The notes below the pieces were generated by a model. The model saw only the letters and a program-made list of their open reading frames with translations. It was not told where the DNA came from and ran no database searches. Source: Clostridia bacterium (GTDB lineage: Bacteria > Bacillota > Clostridia > UMGS1810). From it: DNA of 33,822 nt. Position 1 is the stretch's first letter. Each line of letters opens with the position of its first letter. Below, one piece after another: positions 16,612 to 24,981 of the stretch. Made by a program: the position numbers and the translations under genes. The stretch is taken from positions 1 through 33,822 of the forward strand of contig JAFUPN010000012.1 of the NCBI GenBank assembly GCA_017481205.1, read 5' to 3'.

Positions 16612-17064
16612 ATGAATTGTTTGACCAATGTAAAAAATACAAATGAGTTAAGGGCTGAATTTATGAGCAAATCCGAAAACGAGAGCTTCGCAAGAATGAT
16701 AGTTGCAGCCTTTGTGGCACCTCTTGACCCAACCATAGAGGAGCTGTCTGATATCAGAACTGCTGTCAGTGAGGCTGTGACAAATTCCATAGTTCATGGC
16801 TACAGCGAAAAAAAGGGCTGCATATATCTTGAATGTTACTCAAGAGACGATGAAATCACAATAGTTGTCAAGGATTACGGAAAGGGTATAGCCGATGTGG
16901 CAAAGGCAAGAGAGCCTATGTTTACCACCAATCCCGATATGGAGCGCTCTGGTATGGGCTTTACGGTTATGGAGACCTTTATGGATTCTGTAGATGTGGA
17001 GTCCATAGTTGGTGTAGGCACCAAGGTTATGATGAAGCGCAGGATAGGCAAAAACAGATTTTGA
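16612..17064 (+). CDS. spoIIAB: Anti-sigma-F factor and kinase SpoIIAB
   Basis: A 150-aa GHKL-family serine kinase and anti-sigma factor that holds sigma-F inactive before asymmetric division and phosphorylates SpoIIAA. The ATP-binding boxes are in order: N box SEAVTNSIVHGY (53-64), G1 box KDYGKGI (87-93) and G2 box ERSGMGF (111-117). ATG 16612 has AAAGGAATGATAGGA upstream. It starts 21 bases after spoIIAA and ends before the sigF start, with the sigF Shine-Dalgarno (GAGGAG) just past its stop codon. Confidence 0.96.
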   Translation: MNCLTNVKNTNELRAEFMSKSENESFARMIVAAFVAPLDPTIEELSDIRTAVSEAVTNSIVHGYSEKKGCIYLECYSRDDEITIVVKDYGKGIADVAKAREPMFTTNPDMERSGMGFTVMETFMDSVDVESIVGVGTKVMMKRRIGKNRF

Positions 17065-17075
17065 GGAGTGGTCAT

Positions 17076-17786
17076 ATGGATAACCCGGCATTGCTGCTGA
17101 AGGCACGCAGCGGCGACAGCCATGCACGCAATGAGCTTGTAAAAAACAATTCTGCCCTGGTGTGGAGCATAGCTCAGCGCTTTCGTAACCGTGGATACGA
17201 CCTTGACGATATTTTTCAGATAGGCTGTATCGGCATGATAAAAGCCATAAACCGTTTTGACACAGGATACAATGTGAAGTTTTCTACATATGCTGTTCCG
17301 CTTATTATCGGCGAAATACAGCGTTTTTTGCGTGATGACGGGATGATAAAGGTGAGTCGCAGCCTGAAGGAGCTTGCGGTAAAGGCGCTTTCCTTCCGGG
17401 AAAATTATATTGCAGAGACCGGCAGGGAGCCCACAGTAAACACTATTTCCGCCGCCATCGGCTCGGATGCGGATACTGTTGTAATGGCAATGGAGGCGGT
17501 GCGCCCCTGTGATTATCTTGACAGGAAGGTGGGTGAGGACAACGATACTTTTTTACTTGATAAGGTTACTTACAATATGGATACAGGCGAGGCAGTCATA
17601 GATTCCATTGCTCTGCGTATGGCGTTGGAGGACTTGACACCCGATGACAGACGGCTTATAGAAATGCGCTTTTTTGAGGGCAAAACCCAGCGTGAGGTTG
17701 CCGATGAATTCAGTATTTCTCAGGTGCAGATTTCCCGTCGGGAAAAGCGGATTCTCGGTCAGCTTAAGGTTAGCCTTAGCAACTGA
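17076..17786 (+). CDS. sigF: RNA polymerase sigma-F factor
   Basis: A 236-aa sporulation sigma factor directing the first forespore transcription programme. Region 2 is clear (YDLDDIFQIGCIGMIKAINRFD, then KFSTYAVPLIIGEIQRFLRDD, about 41-89), and region 4 carries the helix-turn-helix (GKTQREVADEFSISQVQISRREKRIL, about 203-228). ATG 17076 is used because GAGGAG is 8 bases upstream. The last codons, SLSN and stop, fall inside the end of a MITE-like repeat fragment (from 17769), so the natural C-terminus may have been slightly altered. The final hydrophilic tail after QLKV is not conserved in the family, so function is probably unaffected. Confidence 0.96.
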   Translation: MDNPALLLKARSGDSHARNELVKNNSALVWSIAQRFRNRGYDLDDIFQIGCIGMIKAINRFDTGYNVKFSTYAVPLIIGEIQRFLRDDGMIKVSRSLKELAVKALSFRENYIAETGREPTVNTISAAIGSDADTVVMAMEAVRPCDYLDRKVGEDNDTFLLDKVTYNMDTGEAVIDSIALRMALEDLTPDDRRLIEMRFFEGKTQREVADEFSISQVQISRREKRILGQLKVSLSN

Positions 17787-17838
17787 CACTAAAGACGGTT
17801 TTGAAATATAAATTTTACCTCATACTTCGTTAAAATAC
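17769..17838. repeat. MITE-like repeat, copy C (one end only)
   Basis: About 70 bases match the left end of copy B: TTAGCCTTAGCAACTGACAC then TAAAGACGGTTTTGAAATAT, up to CTTCGTTAAAATAC. It overlaps the 3' end of sigF and is cut off at the terminator hairpin that starts at 17834. The remainder of the element is missing. Confidence 0.85.
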
Positions 17839-17892
17839 AAAAAAGAAAAACATTGAGAAACAAAAAATCTCAATGTTTTTCTTTTTTGTATT
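17834..17892. terminator. Very strong bidirectional terminator, sigF / metH
   Basis: A perfect 25-bp stem (17834-17858 with 17868-17892) and a 9-base A-rich loop. T-rich tails occur on both strands (TTTTTCTTTTTT on the plus strand, complement of AAAAAAGAAAAA on the minus). It lies between the convergent sigF and metH genes, only 4 bases beyond the metH stop codon. Confidence 0.93.
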
Positions 17893-17896
17893 GATA

Positions 17897-20257
17897 TTAA
17901 GAAAAGAATTTTTCTGCAACCCTTGCAGATTCTGCCGCATCCTTTACATAGTAGTCTGCGCCAACCAGTTCGGCATATTCCTTGTTAAGCACGGCTCCGC
18001 CCACCATGACCCCGGTATCCGGGCAGTGCTTGCGTATAAGAGCAATTGTATCGCCCATGGATTTTACCGTGGTTGTCATAAGTGCGCTTAAACCCACTAG
18101 CTTTACATCCTCTTCCAGGATTTTTGCCACAACTGCTTCGGGCTCAACGTCTTTCCCCAGGTCAATAATGTTGTAGCCATAGTTCTGCAGTATCATTTTA
18201 ACAATGTTTTTGCCTATGTCGTGGATATCTCCCTTTACCGTAGCAAGGATGATTTTTCCCTTGGATGCGTCTCCCTCGCTCATGGTGGCTTTTATCACAT
18301 CAAAGCCTATTTTTACCGTTTCTGCAGATGCCATAAGCTGGGGCAGAAACATTTCTCCCTTGTCGAATTTGTCGCCCACTATATCAAGAGCAGGGATGAA
18401 ATAATTGTTTACTATATCAAGAGGGGCATTTCCGGAGGCAAGCATATCCTTTACACAGGCTTCGGACATATTTTTGTAGCCCTTTACTATGATGTCGGTT
18501 ATGTTGTAATGGTATTCGCTTTTTACTGCGGCTGTGGCAGTGGCTTTCGGCTGCTGCTCATTTTCTGTGCAGGCGGCAATGAATTTTTCTGCGGATATGT
18601 CCTCGTTGTTGAGCACCTTGAATGCGGATACAACCTCCATATATTTGCTGCTTAAGGGATTGAGTATGGGCATATTAAGTCCTGCTCCGAATGCTGCCGC
18701 CAGAAAAGCAGAATTTATTATTTCTCTCTGAGGCAGACCGAAGGATACATTGCTCACTCCGAGAACTGTCTTGAGTTCCAGCTGTGATTTTACCATGCTC
18801 ACGGCGCGCAGCGTCTCCATAACGGTCTTTTGATTTGTTGATGCGGTAAGCACCAGGCAGTCTACCAGTATATCCTCCTTAGGGATGCCGTATTCTGCCG
18901 CCTTGTGCATTATTTTTTCTGCAATTTTAACTCTGTCCTCGGCTGAGTCGGGGATACCGCTTTCATCAAGGGTAAGAGCCACCACTGCCGCACCGTATTT
19001 TTTTGCAATGGGCAGCACTGTCTCAAGGCTCTCTGCCTTGCCGTTAACAGAGTTGATGATGGGCTTGCCGCAGTATATTCTGGCAGCTGCCTCTACAGCT
19101 CTTGTGTCGGAGCTGTCTATCTGCAGGGGCAGGTCTGTGACAGACTGGATTTCCCGTATCATCTTAGACAGCATATATGCTTCGTCAATATCCGGCAGTC
19201 CTGCGTTTACATCTAGCACATCTGCACCGGCTTCGCTTTGAGCCAATGCCTCGCCGATTATATAATCCATATTTTCTGCCTTTATGGCTTCTTTAAGCTT
19301 CTTTTTGCCTGTTGGATTAATCCGTTCGCCTATAATGGCTGTCTGTCGGCTGTTTATCTCCACTATCTGTGTTCTGCTTGTAAAGGCAGTTTTGTGCACG
19401 GGGGATATTTCCTTGCGGTCATTGCCCTTAAGGCGCTTTGTTACAGCAGAAATATGCTCCGGTGTGGTACCGCAGCAGCCGCCTACGATTGCCGCGCCTA
19501 TATCGGTCATGCGGCATATATAGTCTGCAAATTCCTCCGGATTTATCTTATATACAGTTTCGCCGTTTTCTATCCTTGGCAGGCCTGCATTAGGCTGTAC
19601 AATAACCGGCACTGTTGAGTAGCTGATGATGCGCTCAACAAGCGGCATTGCCTCCTTGGGTCCTAAGGAGCAGTTTATACCCACTGCATCTGCACCTAAG
19701 GATGATAATGTCACCGCCGCAATTTCCGGAGTTGTACCTAAGAAGGTGCGCCCGCTCTCGTCAAAAGACATGGTTACCGCAACGGGGAGGCTGCAGTTTT
19801 CCTTAGCCGCCAGCAGAGCCGCCTTTGCCTCCGTCAGGTCAGACATGGTTTCAATAAGCACCAAGTCTGCTCCTGCCTTTGCTCCTGCCCGTACTTGAGC
19901 TGCAAAGAGCTCATATGCCTCATCAAAGGTCATTGTACCGAAGGGCTCAAGCATTGCCCCTGTGGGACCGATATCCAGAGCCGCATATGGCGCTCCGCTC
20001 TTTTTTGCAATTTCAACCGCTGCTGTTATGATTTTTTCAACATTTTCGGCGCTGCCGTATTTAAGAGCATTGGCACCGAAGGTGTTAGTTGTGATTATAT
20101 CTGCTCCCGCAGCTACATATTCCTTGTGAATTTCAAGCAGCATTTCAGGGTTTTCCAGGTTTACTGTTTCCGGGAGCTTTCCTGCGGGGAGACCCTTTTT
20201 CTGCAGCATGGTGCCCATGCCGCCGTCTATAAAAAGTATTTTGTTATTTTTCAGCAC
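17897..20257 (-). CDS. metH: Cobalamin-dependent methionine synthase, catalytic and B12 domains
   Basis: A 786-aa enzyme moving a methyl group from methyltetrahydrofolate via cobalamin to homocysteine. The homocysteine domain (1-about 285) has the three zinc cysteines C196 (GINCSLGP), C261 and C262 (GGCCGTTPEH). The pterin domain (about 300-560) has GERINPTGKKK and DVLDVNAGLPD. The cap and cobalamin-binding domain (about 600-786) has DIHDIGKN (677-684) with H679 as cobalt ligand. The fourth, reactivation domain of E. coli MetH is missing here and is encoded by the preceding gene. The start is GTG 20257, overlapping the end of that gene by 14 bases; upstream codons in this frame (open to 20344) only shadow it. 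Its ribosome binding site is poor, so translation is probably coupled. Confidence 0.96.
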   Translation of the reverse strand: MLKNNKILFIDGGMGTMLQKKGLPAGKLPETVNLENPEMLLEIHKEYVAAGADIITTNTFGANALKYGSAENVEKIITAAVEIAKKSGAPYAALDIGPTGAMLEPFGTMTFDEAYELFAAQVRAGAKAGADLVLIETMSDLTEAKAALLAAKENCSLPVAVTMSFDESGRTFLGTTPEIAAVTLSSLGADAVGINCSLGPKEAMPLVERIISYSTVPVIVQPNAGLPRIENGETVYKINPEEFADYICRMTDIGAAIVGGCCGTTPEHISAVTKRLKGNDRKEISPVHKTAFTSRTQIVEINSRQTAIIGERINPTGKKKLKEAIKAENMDYIIGEALAQSEAGADVLDVNAGLPDIDEAYMLSKMIREIQSVTDLPLQIDSSDTRAVEAAARIYCGKPIINSVNGKAESLETVLPIAKKYGAAVVALTLDESGIPDSAEDRVKIAEKIMHKAAEYGIPKEDILVDCLVLTASTNQKTVMETLRAVSMVKSQLELKTVLGVSNVSFGLPQREIINSAFLAAAFGAGLNMPILNPLSSKYMEVVSAFKVLNNEDISAEKFIAACTENEQQPKATATAAVKSEYHYNITDIIVKGYKNMSEACVKDMLASGNAPLDIVNNYFIPALDIVGDKFDKGEMFLPQLMASAETVKIGFDVIKATMSEGDASKGKIILATVKGDIHDIGKNIVKMILQNYGYNIIDLGKDVEPEAVVAKILEEDVKLVGLSALMTTTVKSMGDTIALIRKHCPDTGVMVGGAVLNKEYAELVGADYYVKDAAESARVAEKFFS

Positions 20258-20927
20258 ATTTACCGCCGCCTTTTCTGATTTTACATGTATGATACAGATT
20301 GCAGCCCTCACAGCCTTTTTTCTTTTCAATCTGTTCTTTGTCAAATATTCCGATAATTGCAGTTACGCTTTTTCGGGGAATCATTATGCTGTTTCCCGTT
20401 ACTGTGAGTCCTATGCGTTTTTCACAGTTAAGCAGGGGAATCAGCTTTTGCTGAGCTTCTATGGGGAAATCTCCGTAGCCCGGGGAATATCTGTAGTTGG
20501 TGTACAGCCCCTTTTGTCTGCTTTCTTCTATTATCAGACCTTCGGCATAGTCTGCCACACTCTCGATGCAGGCGTTTGCCGCACTGTCAAGGATAACCGC
20601 CTCGGTCATGGAGGTTTTCTCCAGCAGCATGAGCTTTCTCTCAATTGACATACCCAAGGTAACTGCCATAATTGCGCAGTATTTTGCCCCGTAAAGATGC
20701 CTTGCCATATCCTTTCCAGGGAGAACAATTCCGGCTCCGGCGAGAGAAACCTCATCGCCATTCCAATCAAGGTCAAAATAGCCGTAGGTATATTTGGGTT
20801 CAGCTGCGTCCATACACATATCGATTATATTGTCTATGGAGTTTTCCAGCTCCGGCTCTATTTCCTGACCCTTATATCCCATATATCTGAGAACCTCGGA
20901 TTTGTCTATGTTTATATTGTTTTTCAT
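20244..20927 (-). CDS. Methionine synthase reactivation-domain protein (split MetH)
   Basis: A 227-aa stand-alone version of the vitamin-B12-dependent methionine synthase activation domain. In full-length MetH this domain binds S-adenosylmethionine and re-methylates inactive cob(II)alamin. The signature RYSPGYGDFPIEAQ (146-159) contains the conserved SAM-contacting stretch. The protein ends in a cysteine-rich tail, C206-x2-C209-x5-C215-x8-C224, which could bind metal or an iron-sulfur centre; this is inference. It starts at ATG 20927 with a good GAGGCGGG site, and its last codons overlap the metH start, so the two subunits are made together. Confidence 0.9.
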   Translation of the reverse strand: MKNNINIDKSEVLRYMGYKGQEIEPELENSIDNIIDMCMDAAEPKYTYGYFDLDWNGDEVSLAGAGIVLPGKDMARHLYGAKYCAIMAVTLGMSIERKLMLLEKTSMTEAVILDSAANACIESVADYAEGLIIEESRQKGLYTNYRYSPGYGDFPIEAQQKLIPLLNCEKRIGLTVTGNSIMIPRKSVTAIIGIFDKEQIEKKKGCEGCNLYHTCKIRKGGGKCAEK

Positions 20928-20949
20928 AAATCCCGCCTCTTTCTATATG

Positions 20950-20982
20950 TAATATGATAACATATTATCGTGGAAAAATCAA
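20950..20982 (-). promoter_or_regulatory. Promoter of the split metH operon with overlapping palindrome
   Basis: On the minus strand TTGATT (complement of 20977-20982), 17 bases, TATCAT (complement of 20954-20959). A perfect inverted repeat TAATATG-ATAA-CATATTA (20950-20967) covers the -10, a typical place for a repressor. No S-box (SAM riboswitch) or cobalamin riboswitch signature was seen in the leader, which is only about 30 bases. Confidence 0.6.
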
Positions 20983-21023
20983 AAAAAATTCTGCATAAAT
21001 ATAAACAAAATTGTGAATAAGCC

Positions 21024-21052
21024 TTGAAAAAAATTCGGATATAACGTAAAAT
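21024..21052 (+). promoter_or_regulatory. Promoter of the DUF554 gene
   Basis: TTGAAA (21024-21029), 17-base spacer, TAAAAT (21047-21052), 46 bases before the start codon. It is divergent from the metH promoter. Confidence 0.65.
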
Positions 21053-21098
21053 AAACCTGTCACACAAAGAAGATATATATAATAAGGGAGAGGTATAT

Positions 21099-21776
21099 AT
21101 GATAGGTGTTTTTGTAAATGTTGCCACGGTTCTGCTGGGCAGTCTTATAGGACTTTTTATAAAAAAGGGTATTCCCGAGAGAGTATCCGGTGCGGTTATG
21201 ACGGGTATCGGCATGTGCAACGTATGCATGGGAGTTACCGGTGTTCTTGACGGAGAAAATATACTTGTGCTTATTGCGGCGGTTGCAATCGGCTCGGTAA
21301 TTGGCACTCTGCTTGATATAGACGGCAGAATAAACCGCCTCGGAGATTGGGTGTCAGGCAGATTTAATGCCGGCGGCAGCAACAGCATTGCTCAGGGCTT
21401 TGTTACAGCTTCTCTTGTGTTTTGCATCGGCTCAATGACTATTGTGGGCTCGCTTAATTCCGGATTGAGAGGAGACCATGAAATGATTTTTACAAAATCC
21501 TTTCTCGACCTGATATCATCCTCCATGCTTGCCGCAAGCCTTGGCATAGGGGTTATGCTTTCTGCGATATTTGTATTGGTGTTTCAGGGGGCTCTGGTGC
21601 TGCTGGCACAGTTTGTGGCTCCGTTTCTTACAGAAACCGCCATTGCTGAGATGTCCTGCTGCGGCTCTCTGCTTATTCTTGTGCTCGGACTTAACCTTAT
21701 GGGCATATCAAAAATAAAAATTGCGGATTATCTCCCGGCAATATTTATTGCTCCGATAATCTGTCTGTTTCTGTGA
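21099..21776 (+). CDS. DUF554 family membrane protein
   Basis: A 225-aa integral membrane protein of the DUF554 family (YdfK/YqgA-like), about six or seven hydrophobic segments. Recognised from MIGVFVNVATVLLGSLIGL at the start, the central FCIGSMTIVGSLNSGLRGDHEMIFTKS block, and LLILVLGLNLMGI near the end. Function is not established; transporter-like roles have been suggested for the fold. AGGGAGAGG precedes ATG 21099. Its last 32 bases overlap the end of the convergent deacetylase gene, leaving no room for a separate terminator. Confidence 0.85.
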   Translation: MIGVFVNVATVLLGSLIGLFIKKGIPERVSGAVMTGIGMCNVCMGVTGVLDGENILVLIAAVAIGSVIGTLLDIDGRINRLGDWVSGRFNAGGSNSIAQGFVTASLVFCIGSMTIVGSLNSGLRGDHEMIFTKSFLDLISSSMLAASLGIGVMLSAIFVLVFQGALVLLAQFVAPFLTETAIAEMSCCGSLLILVLGLNLMGISKIKIADYLPAIFIAPIICLFL

Positions 21777-22641
21777 TTGGCCTGAAAAAAGTTTCACTGC
21801 CTTTGCCATATGCTCTGTTATATCTTTTTATCATATGCAGGCTTTTTTCTTCGCGGGTTATCATGCTCGCTCCCTCGGTGCACGACACGGTTACGGTGTA
21901 TCCAAGCCTGTCAATTACCTCCCGCGCCTCCTTACTGGTAAGCCCGAATGGGTATATCATGGCGATGGGTCTTGCTCCCGTGGCATTGAATATAGCATCA
22001 TCGGCTTTTTTTAGGTCAGCATAGAGTCTGGTGCGGTATTGCTCTGTTGCTTCACCCCTGAGCTTTGCGCAGCCTCTGACCCTTGAGTTGATGTGATGCA
22101 TATCGTAGCTGTGGTTCTGTATATCCGCAAGACCCGAGTCATACATTTCCTTTATGTTGTCCCAGCACATATTTGAATACGACGGATTGAGCTCCATTGA
22201 CTCCGAGTATCTGTCACATTCTACGGCAATAGGTGCGATTACCGCCTTTGCCTTGTATTTTTTCATTATGGGAAATATATATTCATACACGCTGTAGTGC
22301 CCGTCGTCAATGGTTATCATAACCGGTTTCGGCGGCAGGGGCGTGTCGTTTTTGCAGTAGTCTGTTATATCACGGGTATCTACAAAGCTAAAGCCCTCTG
22401 CTATAAGATATTTTATATCGTTTTCAAAGAGCTCGGGAGGTATTACATAATCTCCGCATTTACTCATATCCTTTGAAAATGAATGATACATAACCGCGAC
22501 CAGGGGTATTTGCTCTTCTTCGTTAAACACGGCGGTTGAGCCGGTGCGGAGCAGCAGACCTGCAGTAAGTCCCGCAGCGGCGGCTATGGCTGTTACAATA
22601 AATATGCCTCGTCTTGCTCTAATAATCGACAATCCCGTCAC
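21745..22641 (-). CDS. Membrane-anchored polysaccharide deacetylase (NodB-like)
   Basis: A 298-aa predicted extracytoplasmic enzyme with an N-terminal membrane anchor (about 12-32) and a NodB-type carbohydrate esterase 4 domain. Motif 1 is ITIDDGHYS (D112 and D113), in place of the usual TFDDG. Motif 2 is NHSYDMHH (H177 and H182), closest to the HTYxLH form of IcaB/PgaB-type de-N-acetylases. The substrate is probably N-acetylglucosamine in peptidoglycan or an exopolysaccharide; not determined. The start is uncertain: GTG 22641 or TTG 22632, both inside the last codons of the M23 gene with which it overlaps by 23 bases. The two wall enzymes form a coupled operon. Confidence 0.83.
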   Translation of the reverse strand: MTGLSIIRARRGIFIVTAIAAAAGLTAGLLLRTGSTAVFNEEEQIPLVAVMYHSFSKDMSKCGDYVIPPELFENDIKYLIAEGFSFVDTRDITDYCKNDTPLPPKPVMITIDDGHYSVYEYIFPIMKKYKAKAVIAPIAVECDRYSESMELNPSYSNMCWDNIKEMYDSGLADIQNHSYDMHHINSRVRGCAKLRGEATEQYRTRLYADLKKADDAIFNATGARPIAMIYPFGLTSKEAREVIDRLGYTVTVSCTEGASMITREEKSLHMIKRYNRAYGKGSETFFRPITETDRLSEQ

Positions 22642-23635
22642 CTGTGCTTTCTACATTATATTTTTGCTCATACTCTCCATTTTGGTTTTTTATCACAGTG
22701 GATCTGTGGCTGTTCAGAAATTCGATTATATTGTACATATCAATCCATATTTCGTTGTTTCCGTCTTTCTGGCTCTCATCAAATATTATCTGCATACCGA
22801 TGTGCAGATGAGGTATGTTTATATTGTTTACGTTTTCTTTATTGCTGTAGCCTGTCATGCCCAAATATCCGATAACCTCGCCTGCCTTTACTGTGTCCCC
22901 CTCTTTGAGAGTTGATTGATAGGGATGGTCCTTTCTCAGGTGGGCATAGTAGTAATATCTTTTTTTATCAAAGCTTCTGATACCTATTCTCCATCCGCCG
23001 TAGCGGTTCCAGCCCATAGCCTCCACAGTGCCGCCCTCTATTGCAACAATGGGTGTGCCTATTCTGCCGAGCAGGTCGTTGCCCAGATGCTTCCTTTTAA
23101 AGCCAAAGGAGCGTGAGGCTCCGAAATCGTCGTAATGAGAAAAGGCAAAGCCCTCTGCTATGGGAGAATATGCCTTGAGCCCGTATTTTTGCTTTTGCTC
23201 TCCATCGCTTCCCGTGATTGTGTATGAGCCCGCAAATTCGCTGAGAACCGCGCTGTAGGTTTCCTTGTAGTAGTCAAAATATTTAAGGTCGCCTGTAAGC
23301 TCCTCAACACTGCAGCCTTCCTTGATTTTATCAACAAAAGGTCTGATGTCCGATGACTTGTAATCTTTAAAGCTGTTTCCGTTTTTTGCCGCCAGGTATG
23401 CGATAATGTCAATCCAGCTTATGGGGTAGTCGGCTTCGTTTGTTTCTATGTCGCAGCTTAATGCGTCGTTCATAACCTTGGCATTGATGTTGAATTCCAT
23501 CCATTTTATGTATTCAGCCTTCTTTGATGCAGTAATGGTTGTATTGCTGAGAAAAAATATATTCAGGCAGAGGCATAAGCATAGCAATATGCCGATTATA
23601 ATCAGGATGCTTTTAAGCTTAAATGTATAAAACAT
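22619..23635 (-). CDS. Membrane-anchored M23 (LytM-like) endopeptidase
   Basis: A 338-aa protein with an N-terminal transmembrane segment (about 8-30), a 130-residue region of unknown fold, and an M23 metallopeptidase domain (about 175-285). Zinc ligands of an active enzyme are present: H183 and D187 (KHLGNDLLG) and H276-x-H278 (IPHLHIG), so it probably cuts peptidoglycan cross-bridges rather than being a degenerate scaffold. ATG 23635 is chosen with a GGGTGA site 7-8 bases upstream; the frame is open to 23779 but those residues look non-coding. It is transcribed away from the his operon. The partner deacetylase gene overlaps its end, suggesting joint wall remodelling. Confidence 0.87.
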   Translation of the reverse strand: MFYTFKLKSILIIIGILLCLCLCLNIFFLSNTTITASKKAEYIKWMEFNINAKVMNDALSCDIETNEADYPISWIDIIAYLAAKNGNSFKDYKSSDIRPFVDKIKEGCSVEELTGDLKYFDYYKETYSAVLSEFAGSYTITGSDGEQKQKYGLKAYSPIAEGFAFSHYDDFGASRSFGFKRKHLGNDLLGRIGTPIVAIEGGTVEAMGWNRYGGWRIGIRSFDKKRYYYYAHLRKDHPYQSTLKEGDTVKAGEVIGYLGMTGYSNKENVNNINIPHLHIGMQIIFDESQKDGNNEIWIDMYNIIEFLNSHRSTVIKNQNGEYEQKYNVESTGDGIVDY

Positions 23636-23797
23636 AATTATCACCCGTAAAGTATATTCGCATATGTTAGATAATATTATGAAAAAGTTTGTTGATTGTT
23701 GTAATTTGTGCTGCAATTTTGTATATACAAACAATTGATTTTGTACCGATAAAAATGTATAATATTGTATGAATATCAAAATTAAAATAATAACCTA

Positions 23798-23826
23798 TTG
23801 ACTTTAGTGTGATAATGTGTTAACAT
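23798..23826 (+). promoter_or_regulatory. Promoter and palindromic operator of the his operon
   Basis: TTGACT (23798-23803), 17 bases, TAACAT (23821-23826), 46 bases before the hisZ start. The -10 is overlapped by a palindrome with the perfect core TGTTAACA (23818-23825) and partly symmetric flanks (TTTAGTGTGATAAT on the left; the right side reads TTTAGCACTTTACT on the other strand). A symmetric site over the -10 fits repression by a dimeric regulator such as the TrpR-like YerC/HisR of Firmicutes; the identity is inference. No T-box leader was seen. Confidence 0.65.
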
Positions 23827-23871
23827 AGTAAAGTGCTAAAACAAATATTATCTGAAAGGAATGTTACTCCT

Positions 23872-24981
23872 GTGAATATGCAAGTTCTCAAAAATGATGA
23901 AAAGGCCATATTTGAAATGCGTACCCTGTATCGCAAATACGGATATTCCCAGTACAAAATGAGCAAGTTTGAGGAATATGACCTGTATGTGCGCAACAAG
24001 GATTTTCTCGTGTCTGACAATATAATAACCTTTACCGATACCGACGGAAAGCTCATGGCTCTCAAGCCCGATGTTACCCTGTCTATTATAAAAAACACCA
24101 ATGAAAGTGAAAATACTGTCCATAAGGTTTATTATAATGAAAATGTATATCGTGTTTCAAAGGGGACTCATTCCTTTAAGGAGATTATGCAGGTTGGTCT
24201 TGAGTGCATAGGCGCTATAGACGATTATTGCATATACGAGGTGGTTATGCTTGCCGCAAAAAGCCTTGAGAATATCTCAGAAAGCTTCGTGCTTGATATT
24301 TCCCACATGGGCATTGTGTCCGGTGTCATTGATTCACTGGGTATATCTCATGCAGGCAGAAAACAGCTTGTAAAATGCATAAGCGAAAAAAATCTTCACG
24401 GTATATCCGCGGTTTGCGATGCCGAGGGGGTTGACGGAGAGGCACTGAGAAAGCTTGTTTCCGTATATGGCGGCACCGATGCGGTAATGCCTGTGCTTGA
24501 GAGCATCGGTCTTGACAGGTCAAATCCCGATGTAAATAAGCTTATGCAGGTTGTGGCTGCTCTTGAGGGCTGCGGCTTTAAAAATAAGGTGAGAATAGAT
24601 TTTTCTGTTATAAGTGATACAAAGTATTACAACGGCTTTGTTTTCAAGGGCTTTATCGAGGGTATTTCCGAGAGTATTCTCTCAGGAGGACAGTATGACA
24701 ACCTTATGCGTAAGGTTGGCAAAAGCTGCGGAGCAATCGGCTTTGCGGTATATCTTGATATGCTTGAGCGCCTTTGCGAAAACGAAAATGAATATGATGT
24801 GGATACGGTTATCCTCTATGAGGAGGGCTGTGACCTGGGCGCGCTGAACAATGCTGTCAGTATGCTCACCGCCAACGGGAAAACCGTTATGGCGCAGAAG
24901 GCCGTACCCGAAAAGATAAAATACAAGCAGCTGCTTAAGCTGAATGAGAGAGGGGTTGAGATAATTGAAAACAATGCTTAA
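23872..24981 (+). CDS. hisZ: ATP phosphoribosyltransferase regulatory subunit HisZ
   Basis: A 369-aa paralogue of histidyl-tRNA synthetase lacking tRNA charging function. It forms an octamer with the short HisG and confers activity and histidine feedback. The aaRS class II motifs are recognisable: FTDTDGKLMALKPDVT (motif 2-like) and the LSGGQYDNLM glycine-rich stretch (motif 3-like). The anticodon-binding domain is replaced by a short C-terminal region. The start is GTG 23872, 11 bases after GAAAGGA; ATG 23878 is an alternative. It is first gene of the ten-gene his operon, overlapping hisG by 17 bases. Confidence 0.93.
   Translation: MNMQVLKNDEKAIFEMRTLYRKYGYSQYKMSKFEEYDLYVRNKDFLVSDNIITFTDTDGKLMALKPDVTLSIIKNTNESENTVHKVYYNENVYRVSKGTHSFKEIMQVGLECIGAIDDYCIYEVVMLAAKSLENISESFVLDISHMGIVSGVIDSLGISHAGRKQLVKCISEKNLHGISAVCDAEGVDGEALRKLVSVYGGTDAVMPVLESIGLDRSNPDVNKLMQVVAALEGCGFKNKVRIDFSVISDTKYYNGFVFKGFIEGISESILSGGQYDNLMRKVGKSCGAIGFAVYLDMLERLCENENEYDVDTVILYEEGCDLGALNNAVSMLTANGKTVMAQKAVPEKIKYKQLLKLNERGVEIIENNA

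Noticed and set aside
20928..21098. SAM or cobalamin riboswitch before the metH operon
   Set aside because: The leader after the predicted promoter is about 30 bases and has no conserved core of either class.
23636..23871. T-box or histidine attenuator leader for the his operon
   Set aside because: No specifier loop, T-box sequence or terminator/antiterminator pair was visible, and the transcript leader is only about 40 bases.
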